Positions 44,453 to 55,574 of a stretch of 64,000 nucleotides of DNA are shown one piece after another; the first letter of the stretch is position 1, and each line of letters opens with the position of its first letter. The position numbers and the translations under genes were made by a program. The stretch spans positions 2,746,001-2,810,000 of the forward strand of contig JASPKZ010010239.1 of the NCBI GenBank assembly GCA_030220185.1. The letters are read 5' to 3'. The notes beneath the pieces were generated by a model. That model was not told where the DNA came from and did not search any database. It worked only from the letters and a program-made list of their open reading frames with translations. This DNA comes from Diploptera punctata (taxonomy: Eukaryota; Arthropoda; Insecta; Blattodea; Blaberidae).

Positions 44453-45694
44453 TAAAGATTACATATATTATAAGTTGAGGACGGCGGATTTTACCTAAGA
44501 AGGTATATTTTAACTTATTTTATTATATGAGTGATACAAACGAAGTGTTTTAAAATAAATTATTCACATAATACACAAAAAGTTAGATTGTAGAAAATAT
44601 TAATCAAATCACTGCTAACATAAGGAAAGAAGACATATGGATACTAAACCCGAAGAGACTTTATATATTGAGCATCTTCGAGAGAAAATCCTAAGAAAAT
44701 ATTTGGACAAGTTAAATACACATTTGTTTGTATGTTAGGTAAAATATTGATTGGTCTGCCTCATGATTTGAACCAGGGATCTAACGAATATTAATCTGAA
44801 ACGCTTACATGTGAAGCAAATCACTAATAAGCTGTATTTATAATCATATAAACCTCGGTCTACTTAATTGTTACTAAAATTAGACGAGAAACGCCGGTTA
44901 TTGATTACTAATGTTGTCTGTATTTTTATGTATTTCTAGCAATATAGTTGTATCTATAAAAACACAAGTTCCTGACACTCTGGGCATCATTATTCTGATT
45001 TGCTCGACTGTATGTCTACTATCTTTAAAAGTAGGAGGAAGTGGTTTCGAATAAAGGATTCCAAGTGTTTGCTTCTTCTCAAATTGGCCATCTTATTTCC
45101 CACAACAACACGCGGTATGTGAAGAGGAGGGGGTTGGATTATGCGGTTATTGGAGAGTGAAAAACCAAACCTCGATATTTGCCAGCCGTGCTACACCAAC
45201 ATCTGTATAACCTCTGATACTGCCTGTTGTTATGCCGTGTTCACCTTAACTGCATGGGATGTGTTACAATTCCTTTATGTATCCAATCGTATTGTAGATA
45301 TCTTCTATTGTTTGGTCTGCATTACACCGTCACAGATAGAAAACATATTCTCTTTTTTGTATTGTAATTTAATCTTATTCAGCCTTTCTTTTACTTTTAA
45401 TTAAATCAGATCATCTCAAAATACATATTTTTTTAAATGGGTTTTTCATAAATTACTGTTTAATTGGAAACATAAATTCAAGTCAACGTAATTATTTTTA
45501 TCCTTCCATTCATAACCCCAAAAGTCTGTTTTTTTACAATGAAACTAATTAACTGAGCCATGGCACTATCATTCTTGGCCATGCATCCCCTATCTTCAGT
45601 TAATTTTTTTCCAACTATCCCCTGTATAAAGTGATGTTAATTTTCAATGCAGACCTATAGCCTAAATAACTACGTTGCATTAATATTTTACGTA

Positions 45695-45696
<2 letters not shown>

Positions 45697-45725
<29 letters not shown>
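45697..45725. repeat. (AT)n microsatellite
   Basis: Pure AT run. Confidence 0.95.
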
Positions 45726-45728
<3 letters not shown>

Positions 45729-45831
45729 CTAAGGAATATTATCAAACTATTAGATAACTAACAGGGCAAAATCGTATAGGGTTCAGACTTTTTTACATTA
45801 TATCTTATTTTACAATTACGAGGAATAAATA

Positions 45832-45832
<1 letters not shown>

Positions 45833-45894
<62 letters not shown>
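45833..45894. repeat. (AT)n(GT)n compound microsatellite
   Basis: AT run passing directly into a TG run. Confidence 0.95.
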
Positions 45895-45895
<1 letters not shown>

Positions 45896-45959
45896 CTATA
45901 CTTTTCATTAGTGTTTTTATAACAAATGGTGTTCTAAATTCTTCAGAAAGACGGAGATG

Positions 45960-45960
<1 letters not shown>

Positions 45961-46015
<55 letters not shown>
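45961..46015. repeat. (TG)n microsatellite
   Basis: 55 bp of uninterrupted TG. Confidence 0.95.
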
Positions 46016-46016
<1 letters not shown>

Positions 46017-47314
46017 GTGAATGAATGAGAGAGACAAGGAGAGAGATAGAGGTAAGTAAGAATCCTTGTGGAAAAAAAATTCTTAACAGTATGTTTACCA
46101 CAGAGATATTTTAAACGCGTCGTTGATGAACTTCCAAAATGTGTAATATTTGTCATCTTTTGTTTGATGCTACGTTTAAATCGATAGATTTGTCAGATGA
46201 GAATTATCAAGATATTACCCGTCACATCAACATGTTCAATTTGATCCTCCATTTTTCTGTAATTAATTCATTTTTCAGATTTGTCATTTGATAACCTGAT
46301 CATTTCCATTCTATTAAGTACGTTATTATTTCATTTGATACAGCAGACTGATGCAATGTAGTTTATTGTCTGTACAATTCTACTTTATAAATAAATAAAT
46401 ATATATAGCAGATATTCCAAACTACAGTATTTAGGAAATTATCATTGCCATAATATACGTGTTTGGAAAATTGAAAGTCGAAAATTATAGTAGGCGTTGT
46501 AAAAAAATGAGTATCTACGGCGGTACTGATTACTGTAAAAAAATCTCTTTACTGGCATTAATATTAAAACTGCGTAAACTAAACGAATTTCTCAGCAAGT
46601 CGAATTTATATGGTCCCATTTTACTGTTTTACGGAATATATATTTCTTTTATGACAGTGTAGCAGCTTAATGTATGATATCAGCTTATTTAAAAGAGTTG
46701 AACCACCTTGAAAACTAATCATGCACAACCATAAGTTATTACTTATTTTCATACTGTATAATTTGACACCAACTTATTTCTCCATTACTTTAACCCTCTT
46801 ACCAATAATCCATATATAACTTCTGTACAATGTTTATACACATCTCAGTTGAAAATTCTTACTAATAAACACTGCATTTGCTGTTCAGTGTATAAGAGAT
46901 GTACAACTTTACATGGGAATCGGACTTTAAGATCAACTGATAGCTTTCTTATGATATTGATGGACGTTTCCTTAAATTTAACGCAAAATGCAACATTTTA
47001 ACGACTGTTTGATAGATGCACAGGGCATAAATAATATTAAAAAAGCTCTGGGTAGGAAAATAAAAGCATCATGAAATTGCTTTTGTTACACTCATTCTCG
47101 ATTAAGCCTAATAATATTTTTAAATTGAACATTGATTCACAAAAGAATATGTTCTACAATAGTTTCTGTGAGACAAGATTTAACCTGACTGTAGTTTAAA
47201 TGCTTCATAATATTATTTTAACAAAACTTTCTTTAATCATTAATACATAATATACATACCGATATAAAACAATTTATATAATTATAAAGGTACTATTATT
47301 GCAGAAAACCACAC

Positions 47315-47392
47315 ATTAGGTTGATAGTCTTGTGGTTAGAGCTTCTGACTACAGTCCGTGGGATCCTAGGTTCGATTCCCGATGAAATTGCA
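47315..47392 (+). mobile_element. tRNA-like SINE head or pseudo-tRNA
   Basis: TAGTCTTGTGGTTAGAGC (A box), an anticodon-arm-like CTTCTGACTACAGTCCGTGG and the B box AGGTTCGATTCCCGATG. It is followed by TTTGTTTTTCG. The acceptor ends do not pair well, so a SINE remnant is more likely than a working tRNA. Confidence 0.5.
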
Positions 47393-48355
47393 GATTTGTT
47401 TTTCGCTTAAAGCGTTATTCTGTTGTCACTAATATTTCCTACCATTTTGAACGTTTTCTAACGCATCTTAAAACACTCTTTATATTTCATAAGTAATGAG
47501 AAAAACTTTTATTAGTTTTCAAGAATTGTTCGATGTTTTTGACGTTAGATAGCAGCACATTATCTGTGAAACTAATTCTAGGATATATTTGACATAGCCT
47601 AAAGAAAAATGTAAATATATTAAAATACGCTTATTTTATCTGTACCTCCCCAATTAGGAAATCTATGTTTATTCTTATCCATACTCATTTCTTACACAAT
47701 TAATCACTAGTTGATGATGTTTTCTTTCTGTTACAAACTGCGCGTAATATGTTCTGACGTCTCATAATGATGAATATGTGACGTATTGTGTATAAGGAGG
47801 TACTGTTTTATAGCTCCTGTACAACATTTATTAGTAAGGAAATTATACATGATTTATATAAGGCTTACACATTGTATAACTAAACAACTGATGAAAGCAT
47901 GTATAAGAGGTTTTTATTAGTAAGACCGTAATAAAAATCAGATTAATTAAACTAATGTATTTTATAGTATATATCATCAATTTAAGGGTTAATTACATAC
48001 TGTAGAATACATTACGACTTACCAAATGTAGCAGTGCGTACAGTCAATTTTGTAGTTTCGGGTTTCTGATAAACCACCTCTTCGTTGATCGTATCTCGTT
48101 GATATTTTGAGAATACATTTCCCGGTTTATTTTAATAGCATGTACTGAGTTTCGTTGAGAAACATTAAAAGTAGTGACATCTAGAGAGATTTTTAAGTTT
48201 CGTTTCAGGTGAACTCCTACACATAATAATCCGATTTTTCTGGTTAATGTTTTAATTAATTACTATATAGGCGTATGCCAAGTTTGGTTTTGATCTAACA
48301 AAAATTGCTGCCTCTAAAGAGTTAACGGACATTATTTATATAGCCTATATATATA
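47393..48355. other. Unannotated AT-rich stretch
   Basis: Nothing recognised. Confidence 0.5.
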
Positions 48356-48757
48356 TCGGTCGCGGTGGACTAGTGTTTATGCTCCTTGCCTCTGGTCCCG
48401 AGGGTCGCGGCTTCAAACCCGGCCGGGGTCGATGTATTTTTTTTGGATGGAAAAATCCAAGGGGCAAGTCCTCCGGGAGGGACTTTAAGCCGTGGGTCCC
48501 GAGTCCAGAGATTTTCAGGCTCGTAAAACATCCGTAAGCCTGAATGAAAGGCCTCTAAGCAAAATTTACCGAATTTTCCTGTCCTAGTACCACCTTGGTT
48601 TCCTAGATATCAGCATGAGGCGGAACGCTGACCACGGACCACTCAAAATGACATATATACGTAAACAAGTGTAACTAAATTAATATGATTCAAATTCTTC
48701 CCTGTAGGGGGAGAACGCCTAAATCTCTGTCAAGTGAAACATGGGCTTACAAGAAGA
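48356..48757 (+). mobile_element. SINE D, full length
   Basis: CGGTCGCGGTGGACTAGTG head, GGTCGCGGCTTCAAACCCGG B box, body with TCCTCCGGGAGGGACTTTAA, GCCTCTAAGCAAAATTTAC and GTAGGGGGAGAACGCC, ending GGCTTACAAGAAG and (AT)n. Confidence 0.85.
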
Positions 48758-48777
48758 TATATATATATATATATATA

Positions 48778-49090
48778 TCTCCATCCATAGTAATTCTACC
48801 CGAGGACGGGTCTTTCACTGCAATCATAGCATTTTCATGCTATGATTAGCAGCTTTACTAGGGAATTATAGGTGGGGTAGCTTCCCGTTGCTTTCCACAC
48901 CGATGAAGGATGATGACGACGATGATGGCTAGATGATTTTCGGGGACCGTTGGGCCCTAAGCTTTCTGACATTTGTCTTACAGGTGAGGAAAAACCCCAA
49001 AAATTAACCTCACCGAGGAGCCTGTCCCGTCCGGGAATCGAATCCGGGCCCGCTGCGTGACAAGGCAGCACGTTACCCCGAGGCCACAGA
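48778..49090 (-). mobile_element. SINE A, full length, in (AT)n
   Basis: Left end TCCATCCATAGTAATTC, right end GCCACAG (head), with TGACAAGGCAGCACG and a slightly mutated B box. It is flanked on both sides by ATATAT, consistent with insertion into the microsatellite that follows SINE D. Confidence 0.9.
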
Positions 49091-49329
49091 TATATATATT
49101 ATGCAGAGGTGTATTTGAAATAAAGAAAATTGTATCTTTAATAGCTCTGTAAATCTAAACATGAGGACATACATTGAAATTTATTATTATTATTATTATT
49201 ATTATTATATTTTTTATTGATGTTTTTAATTTCATTTTATTAATAGACGTTTTTGACGTCAAGGTCATACTTTGTCTCAGGATGTTTGAGTGCAATAATG
49301 ATTTTGTTAATTTCTGTATTTAATTTTTA
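49091..49329. other. Unannotated stretch with (ATT)n
   Basis: Contains an ATT run at 49182-49209. Nothing else recognised. Confidence 0.5.
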
Positions 49330-49525
49330 AAAATGACGAATATGATGTGGATGATCATGATGCTAGATGATATTCGAGAATACATGAGCCTCAAAGTTTC
49401 CTGTCATTTCTATTACAGGAGAGGAGAAACCCCAATAAAACCTAACCCATAAAATTTATCCCGATACTGGATTGAACCTCTCGGTCTGAGGCGACGACTT
49501 TAGTCGTTGACCCAGCAGTGGTCAT
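49330..49525 (-). mobile_element. SINE A, strongly diverged
   Basis: CATTTCTATTACAGGAGAGG, GAAACCCCAATAAAACC and ATCCCGATACTGGATTGAA lie in SINE A minus order. The tRNA-like head end is degraded. Confidence 0.6.
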
Positions 49526-49652
49526 TATGTTCTTGTCGGAAATCACTTCTACAATACTTTTGTAGAGGTTGTAATATTTGAACTTCTTCCTACCAACTTA
49601 AAAATCAAAATTATATCCTCAACTCGTGTCCTGTCGAGGGATCAGATGAAGC

Positions 49653-49656
<4 letters not shown>

Positions 49657-49707
<51 letters not shown>
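49657..49707. repeat. (AT)n microsatellite
   Basis: About 50 bp of AT. Confidence 0.95.
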
Positions 49708-49710
<3 letters not shown>

Positions 49711-49794
49711 GTCATTAAACGACAAAGAATTTTTTTTCATTGTCTATCAATACAGCAATTTTTTATACATCCTTATAACACCGAAAACAAATGA

Positions 49795-50120
49795 CAAAGG
49801 GTGAAGTTCCTTGCCTCCGATGATGAGGGTCGCGTGTTCAAAATCCGCCCGGACTGAAAGAATTCTTTAGTAAAGAAAAAATAAGATTAGGTTCGTCCGG
49901 GAAGGGCTTGAAACCGTAGATACCGAGTCTGAAGTTTTTCGGGCTCTTGAATATCCTTAAGCCTAAATTAGAAACTAAAGTGAAATTTAATCGACATTTT
50001 TCATACATATAATATCTTAGTTGTTACTAAGTGTCTTTGAGGGAATTACCTGAAATATGTAGGGAAATAGACATAAATAAATTAGTTTGATTATGTAACC
50101 TCTGCAAGGGACCATATTTG
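49795..50120 (+). mobile_element. SINE D, diverged
   Basis: CCTTGCCTCCGATGATGAGG, GTTCAAAATCCGCCCGG (mutated B box), CGTCCGGGAAGGGCTTGAAA and CTCTGCAAGGGACCATA follow the SINE D order. Confidence 0.65.
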
Positions 50121-50529
50121 CCCCACCTGGGAATGCATAGGTATAGATAGAAATACATAGATGTTATCAAAAACTTATTCCAATTTGTAGATTATGATTT
50201 AATATACTGTTATTACTGCTCATTTAGTTGAAACATAATTGATTTCATATGCTTTTAGTCTAAGATCCGGCTGCAAGATTTATGACGTTCATCGAATGTA
50301 TGAACAAAATATATTTTTTGTTCATAAAATTGCGAATGACTGAATACATTTTTGCCGAGTTGCCTATTAAAATTTGGCCGCCAGTATGTTTAATTATAAT
50401 ATAATTAATTTCTTCGAAATAATTTGATTCACTTGTTATTGAAATGAATTATAATCCAGTTCGCACAAATCTGTGTATAGAGCTTGAAAAGTTTCGGTTG
50501 CCATTGCAAACTTGGCCGTAATCTCCTCG
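50121..50529. other. Unannotated stretch
   Basis: AT-rich. Possibly flanking sequence of dispersed repeat X. Confidence 0.4.
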
Positions 50530-50704
50530 CAGCGGGAAGTAAAACCACTGTCCTTTATGTATACTACGTACAATATATATATACAAAAATATATCCAAAG
50601 GGTAGTGTTAATATACATTATACGAAATAAATTACAGCATTTTGAATGAACTGAACTTTATTTGAAACAATGAAAAACAATAAATACGTACTTACCGCCA
50701 TTTT
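50530..50704 (-). repeat. Dispersed repeat X, minus copy
   Basis: Reverse-complement counterpart of 40166-40345, diverged by scattered substitutions and small indels. It sits immediately beside an RTE1 remnant. Confidence 0.7.
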
Positions 50705-50714
50705 ATTACTGATT

Positions 50715-50910
50715 GGTGTCTCAGCCTGCTGTAACACTTCGAACCCGGTGGTTCATGAACGCGAGGATATAAACTCTTTATACTTTCATATCCTGACCTA
50801 ACATTTTCCGATCATTTCCTGTATAATTCACCTCACTCAAAACATAGCCAATATCATTCAACCGACTCATTATTCGCGTTCTTCCTCTGGACTTCCTACA
50901 AGAAATGTAT
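50715..50910 (-). pseudogene. RTE1 3' remnant
   Basis: The left end ACACTTCGAACCCGGTGG and the following TCCTGACCTAACATTTTCC, CATTTCCTGTATAATTCACC and CTTCCTACAAGAAATG are a diverged RTE1 C-terminus on the minus strand. Confidence 0.75.
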
Positions 50911-51469
50911 ATGTCTACTTTATTATAGTCCACACACGAAGTGTATGAAAGCAGTGGGTATTTCATACTAAGTACATTATATCATGAAGGAATGTGCTAT
51001 AACTTACTTACATTTAGACCCTGAGCGGGCGTGTTATTTCCGAGTCTCACGGAGACACTTCAAAATTTTAATCATCGCCCTTACTTCACAATGAACTACG
51101 AAACATTAAAATATAAAAGTAACTAAACTGAATATGATGATCACATTTAATTACCGGAAAACACAAAATTGAATACGCCTCAAATAAACTACAGATGTTA
51201 GTGACATCATAACTGTTCCTATATTTTCAGGTAGAAAGTTATTGTATCGCTTGAAATTCCCCGTGACCCCCCTACGACCCTTTCTTTCATTCTTCTGCAC
51301 AAGTGTCACGTATTCTACTCATTCAAATCAACGTGATTTAACTCTTCTTATTATTTCTGATTTCTTATAAAGATCATTTTTTATAAAATTTAAATTCCAT
51401 ACATGAATATATGTAACTTTAATTCCTTTGTACTGTACTTTATGACTTCAAATTTTAAATGAATAAAAT
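50911..51469. other. Unannotated stretch
   Basis: The piece near 51330-51370 (ACTCTTCTTATTATTTCTG, TTTCTTATAAAGATCAT) may be an RTE1 crumb. Nothing else recognised. Confidence 0.4.
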
Positions 51470-51770
51470 ATTAATATTATAATATAAAATCACAAAATTG
51501 TAACCTAATAGGTCTATCTCCTCAATTTTGTAAATTATTGATTCTGTGTAGGCCTTTCGGGTATAGTCTCATCATAAGCAAATGGAGCAGTAGATAAGTC
51601 TTTATTCACTGGTCCTGAATCTAATACTGGTTCATTTAGGTTCAGCATAATCAATAGTGTACAAAGTTGAGGAGACGGATCTATTAGGTAACAATTTTAT
51701 AATTTTATATTATAATATTCATATATTATAATACTCATTTTATGACCAATACCTCAACGATTTTTTTTAA
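51470..51770. mobile_element. Penelope-like inverted element
   Basis: The left arm (51470-51529, ending TAGGTCTATCTCCTCAATTT) and right arm (51659-51719, GTTGAGGAGACGGATCTATTAG) are inverted copies. An end motif CGTTGAGGT lies at 51757-51765 on the minus strand. A degraded hammerhead-like motif sits inside the left arm. No TSD found. Confidence 0.65.
51545..51585 (-). ncRNA. Degraded hammerhead-like motif
   Basis: Minus strand: TTATGATGAGACTATACCC, then GAAAGGCCTACACAG. GAAA, the AGGCCT stem III and A are kept, but the 5' C and a proper stem II are lost. Probably inactive. Confidence 0.5.
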
Positions 51771-52324
51771 CATGAGTTATATTAATGTTAATACACTATT
51801 TATAATAAATATGTTTAAAAATTGAGAAATCAAACATCAGTTATTATTAGTGATTTCATATAAAATTGATGAACTTTTATATAGTGATTTTCGCATCAAA
51901 TACAGGTGGAATTTTTGAGAAAACATTTGGTTTGCGTTTTAGGGGGAATTAATTAATTAGATAAGTGTGAACCAAAGGTCTGTATGATATCAGTTTAATC
52001 ACTAAAAATGATTGGCTATGTCTCTATCAATATTTACATTTACGTGATTCCTGTTTTTGTGGCCTCAATTAATTAATATTTCCCCCTCTTGTTTGCATTT
52101 CCCTCCCACCGACAACAAATTCTCAAATATTATCCTTATATTAACGTACACTCCACTTAACTAATTATACTGAAACCACCCTGTAATTACATCTCGCCGT
52201 GCAGTTTCATGATAAAGGTAACATTTACCGCCCGCCCATGCAACCTTCTAATGTTTATAGAAACGACAGGAGGAAACTTCCCAATATTGTCAACTTAGTC
52301 AAGAATACTTTTTCTCCACTTTTT
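51771..52324. other. Unannotated AT-rich stretch
   Basis: Nothing recognised. Confidence 0.5.
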
Positions 52325-52440
52325 ATATTAATAACTAACTAACTAACTAATCCATTGGTACTATCGAACCCGTATATGTTCATGAGCGCTCGGACATCCG
52401 TGTCCTGAGTTAATATTTTTCCAACCTTCCCTTCTATAAT
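52325..52440 (-). pseudogene. RTE1 3' remnant with (GTTA)n tail
   Basis: AACTAACTAACTAACTAATCC, then GGTACTATCGAACCCG and CGTGTCCTGAGTTAAT, form the RTE1 3' end with a GTTA-type tail. Confidence 0.8.
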
Positions 52441-52585
52441 TTATCATAAGTGATACCACGAGTGATTTCCAAATTATCGATAAATTCAGGAGTCACGAAG
52501 GGACGAGTAGATTTATTTAGAGGATTTGGAAATCAAGAGTGGCAATTCTTAGGACTATTTAACGAATAAAATTAAGCCGTTTACT
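52438..52585 (+). mobile_element. MITE-like inverted-repeat element, long copy
   Basis: ACCACGAGTGATTTCCAAAT pairs imperfectly with GGATTTGGAAATCAAGAGTGG, giving arms of about 20 bp. Outer sequence TTATCATAAGTGAT and AACGAATAAAATTAAGC is shared with 23571-23674. It has no coding capacity. Confidence 0.65.
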
Positions 52586-53065
52586 CGTCTTCTTCTTAAA
52601 CATAATTTGTAGGATTTTCATCCTGTTCATTTCCAAAATCACTCATCGGAGGAAGACGTATTGGATGTGCATTCACTGTCCATCCATCTCTTGGCTGGTC
52701 TTCCTCTTGTTCTTCTCTCGTCCATTGGTCTATCTTCTTTAGCTCGTTTTGCAAGTCGGTTTTCTTCCATTCGTTCTATATGACCGTTCCAATATTTTCG
52801 TCAATCTGTAATAAATTTGGTTATGTGTTGATTATGACATTTGTTCCTAATTTCTATGTTGTGTATTTTATCAAATAATGTTTTCCCCTGAATAGTTCTT
52901 AAGATTTTCATTTCACATGTGCTTATTATTTGTTTAGTTTTGTTGTATCAGCCCTACGTTTCTGCTTCATATACGATAACAGGTCGAACTATCGTTTTGT
53001 ATATGCTGATTTTGCTTTCTATTGACATATGTTTGTTGCGCCAAATTAAATCTTTCATACATCAA
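52586..53065 (-). pseudogene. LINE C-terminus, third RTE-like lineage, (GAA)n tail
   Basis: With a few breaks the minus strand reads KISIYKTIVRPVIVYEAET, ISTCEMKILRTIQGKTLFDK, IRNKCHNQHITKFI, YWNGHIERMEENRLAKRAK and RRTRGRPAKRWMDS, then a GAAGAAGACG tail (52588-52597). The IRNK...H motif distinguishes it from RTE1 and RTE2 here. Confidence 0.8.
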
Positions 53066-53684
53066 GCTATTTACTCAAAAGCCATTATATAAATATAGTT
53101 ACAGGTATTTTAAAATATTTATATATTACATGTATACGGCGATGTTTGAAAAAAACTTGATCATATTATTTATAGCCAAATAGGATCACTATATTGTAAG
53201 AATGCAGCCTAGTGAAAAATAATGAAATACATCAAACTGTACATTATAACTAGGGCTAGGATTTGTATGTAATAAAATATAAGTTTGCAATGCAGATAGT
53301 ATATATTATTCAACTGTTTGTATGTGAAACCAAAACAAAAGGCAATCATAAGTCTAACTTCTCATTATACTACGTTGCAATCTTAACTTTTAGTACATAA
53401 CAATCCTAGCCCTAATTATAATCAACATGATAGGTTACTCATTTATTTTTTTAGTACAATACTCAGTAAAATCAAGGAATATGTTCATTATTTGCTATAT
53501 TCAATGTATTTGTTGAAGAAAAATAATGTTCTGAACTATTCAGAATATTAAAAAGGAGATGGTGATGAAGACAAATCGATAAAGAGCGAGGTGAAACACG
53601 ACTGTCATTGGTTGTAAAACAAAACTCATTGAAACATGATTGGTCATTGACTACCATTTGGGACATGAGTTAAATAGTCTCCAT
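53066..53684. other. Unannotated AT-rich stretch
   Basis: Contains two similar phrases, TAACTAGGGCTAGGATT (53248) and AACAATCCTAGCCCTAATT (53399), in inverted orientation about 150 bp apart. It is possibly a small inverted-repeat element. Confidence 0.45.
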
Positions 53685-53697
53685 AATATCATAATGT

Positions 53698-54027
53698 CCA
53701 CCGCTGTGGTCTCGAGGTAGCGTGCTGCCTTGTCACGCAGCGGGCCCGGGTTCGATCCCCGGTCGGGGCAGTTTTTCTGGGCCAGGTTTTTATTGGGGTT
53801 TTTCCTCACCTGTAAGACAAATATCAGGAAAACTTTAAGGCCCAAACGGTCCCCGAAATCATATGGCCATCATCTTTATCATTATCATCATCATCATCCT
53901 TCACCGGTGTGGAAAGCAACGGGAAGCTACCACACCTACACAATTCCCTAGTAAAGCTGCAAGTATAGCATGAAAATGCTATGATTGCAGTGAAGGACCT
54001 GCCTTCGGACAGAATTACTATGGGTGG
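53698..54027 (+). mobile_element. SINE A with 13-bp TSD, nested in an RTE1 remnant
   Basis: Full-length SINE A with an intact head (GGGTTCGATCCCCGG) ending ACTATGGGTGG. AATATCATAATGT at 53685-53697 and 54028-54040 is the TSD. The sequence after the right copy (TATTCTTCCATCTCATTC) is RTE1, so the target was an RTE1 fragment. Confidence 0.92.
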
Positions 54028-54040
54028 AATATCATAATGT

Positions 54041-55040
54041 TATTCTTCCATCTCATTCTTTGTCTACCTACTGGACTCTTTCCCTCTTGTTTTCCTACAA
54101 GGAGTTTCGTACATATTTATTGTAACTAACTTATTGGTACTATCGAACCCACATTTTTATTTCCGTGCGGACGTAAGAGCGGACATTCATGTCCTGAGCT
54201 AATGTTTCTCCAATCATCCCCTGTAAAATTTACTTCCCTCATATCATGATTAATGTTATTCTCCGACCTAATTCTTGCATATCTACTGGACGCTTTCCCT
54301 CTGATCTTCCTACATGGAATTTTCATCTCCCTCTGTCATTTAACTAACTAGTAACTAACTTATTGGTTGGTACTCTCGAAGCCGTCTGTTCATGATCGCG
54401 CGGACATAAGTATTCTGGGCTAATGTTCGTTCCTCCATCCCTTGTATAATTTACCTCCCTCATATCATGATTCAATATTGAAATTAATGTTTTGTATGCG
54501 GATACAAACAATGAAGTCCGAATTAAGGAAATAGTGGAAAATTATGAGTTTGCAGTGAAAGATCTGAACTTGGGCAGAACACTATGTATGTATGTATATC
54601 ATGGCAATATTATTATTCCACTTCATTCTTGACCTACCATCTGGTTTTCATGCAAGGAGTTTCCAAATTCCCCTTTCATTCCCCATTCGTTTCACGTGTT
54701 CTGTACACTTAATAGATAATATTATTATAATATAATAATCTGGTTTCCCATAAAGAACATAAAGAATATGTAAGTCACTGCTATGCAAGTCTTTTCACTT
54801 ATCTGTTCGTCTCTCTTTGAATAAATTTTTTTCTAAAGCTTTATTCATAAATACTTGCAATCGTTTCTCCTCCTTTAAAGTACGAATCCATGTTTTCAAT
54901 ACATATAACATGAATAATAACAATTTTATATATTTTCAGTATAATGCCAATTGAAAGAAGTTATAATGACAAGCGATTCCCTGTAATACATAATAGCATG
55001 CATTTTCATAATCGAATATCTATTTTATGGTTTTATGAAA
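54041..55040 (-). pseudogene. Cluster of old RTE1 fragments
   Basis: Three stacked minus-strand pieces: 54041-54115, 54120-54350 (tail AACTAACTTATTGG; frame with R-S-E-N-N-I-N-H-D and VNFTGDDW) and 54347-55040. The last is interrupted at 54480-54600 and includes CTCTCTTTGAATAAATTT, TGCAATCGTTTCTCCTCC and AATAGCATGCATTTTCATAA. Each starts again from the RTE1 3' end, indicating independent insertions or duplications. Confidence 0.75.
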
Positions 55041-55574
55041 ATAACCTAGAAATTTACAATCGTGCATTTGACATTATTATTATTACTTTAAAATGTATTT
55101 ATTTCATTCTTTGTATCATTTCACAACTTAATGATTTTAAATATAGGCCGCGAAACAGAACAATAATGCACAGTATACAGTAATATTTACAAAAAAACGA
55201 ACGCAACTTTCACCAACATATGAATTAACAATGGGAATTGTAATCAAAGATATTACAAGTAGTCCACAGCTGTGGTCTCGAGTTAGCGTATTGCCTTGTC
55301 ACGCAGCGGGCCCGGGTTCCATTCCCGGTTGGAACAGGCTCCTGAGTGAGGTTTTTTTTCGGGGTTTTTCCTCACCTGTAAGGCAAATATCAGGAAGTAT
55401 AGGACCCAACGGTCCCCGAAAATCATCCATCCATCATCATCATTATCATCCCTCACCGATGTGAAAAGCAACGGGAAGCTACCACACCTGTAATTCCTTA
55501 GTAAAGCTGCAAAGCATAGCATGATAATGCTATGATTGCAGTGAAATACCTGTCCTCGAGCAGAATTATTATAA

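Larger units (their letters stand above)
44003..44523. mobile_element. 521-bp Penelope-like inverted element with two hammerhead motifs, 13-bp TSD
   Basis: TATATGAGTGATA at 43990-44002 and 44524-44536 is the TSD. Arms 44049-44225 and 44345-44523 are inverted copies. Each contains a hammerhead-like motif, the GTTGAGGACGGCGGA block and AGGTATATTTTAAC. Outside the left arm is AAAACCGTTGAGGTGG, the end motif shared with 5590 and 62483. No RT or GIY-YIG frame is present, so it is non-autonomous or deleted. Confidence 0.75.
44537..47314. other. Largely unannotated AT-rich stretch
   Basis: Contains the microsatellites listed separately and a weak tRNA-like sequence on the minus strand at 44755-44830 (CCTGGTTCAAATCATGAGG as B box). 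No gene recognised. The frames 45141-45404 and 46459-46662 show no known domain. Confidence 0.45.

Noticed and set aside
45816..46156. Frames rich in Thr-His repeats
   Set aside because: They are translations of (TG)n and (AT)n microsatellites on the opposite strand.
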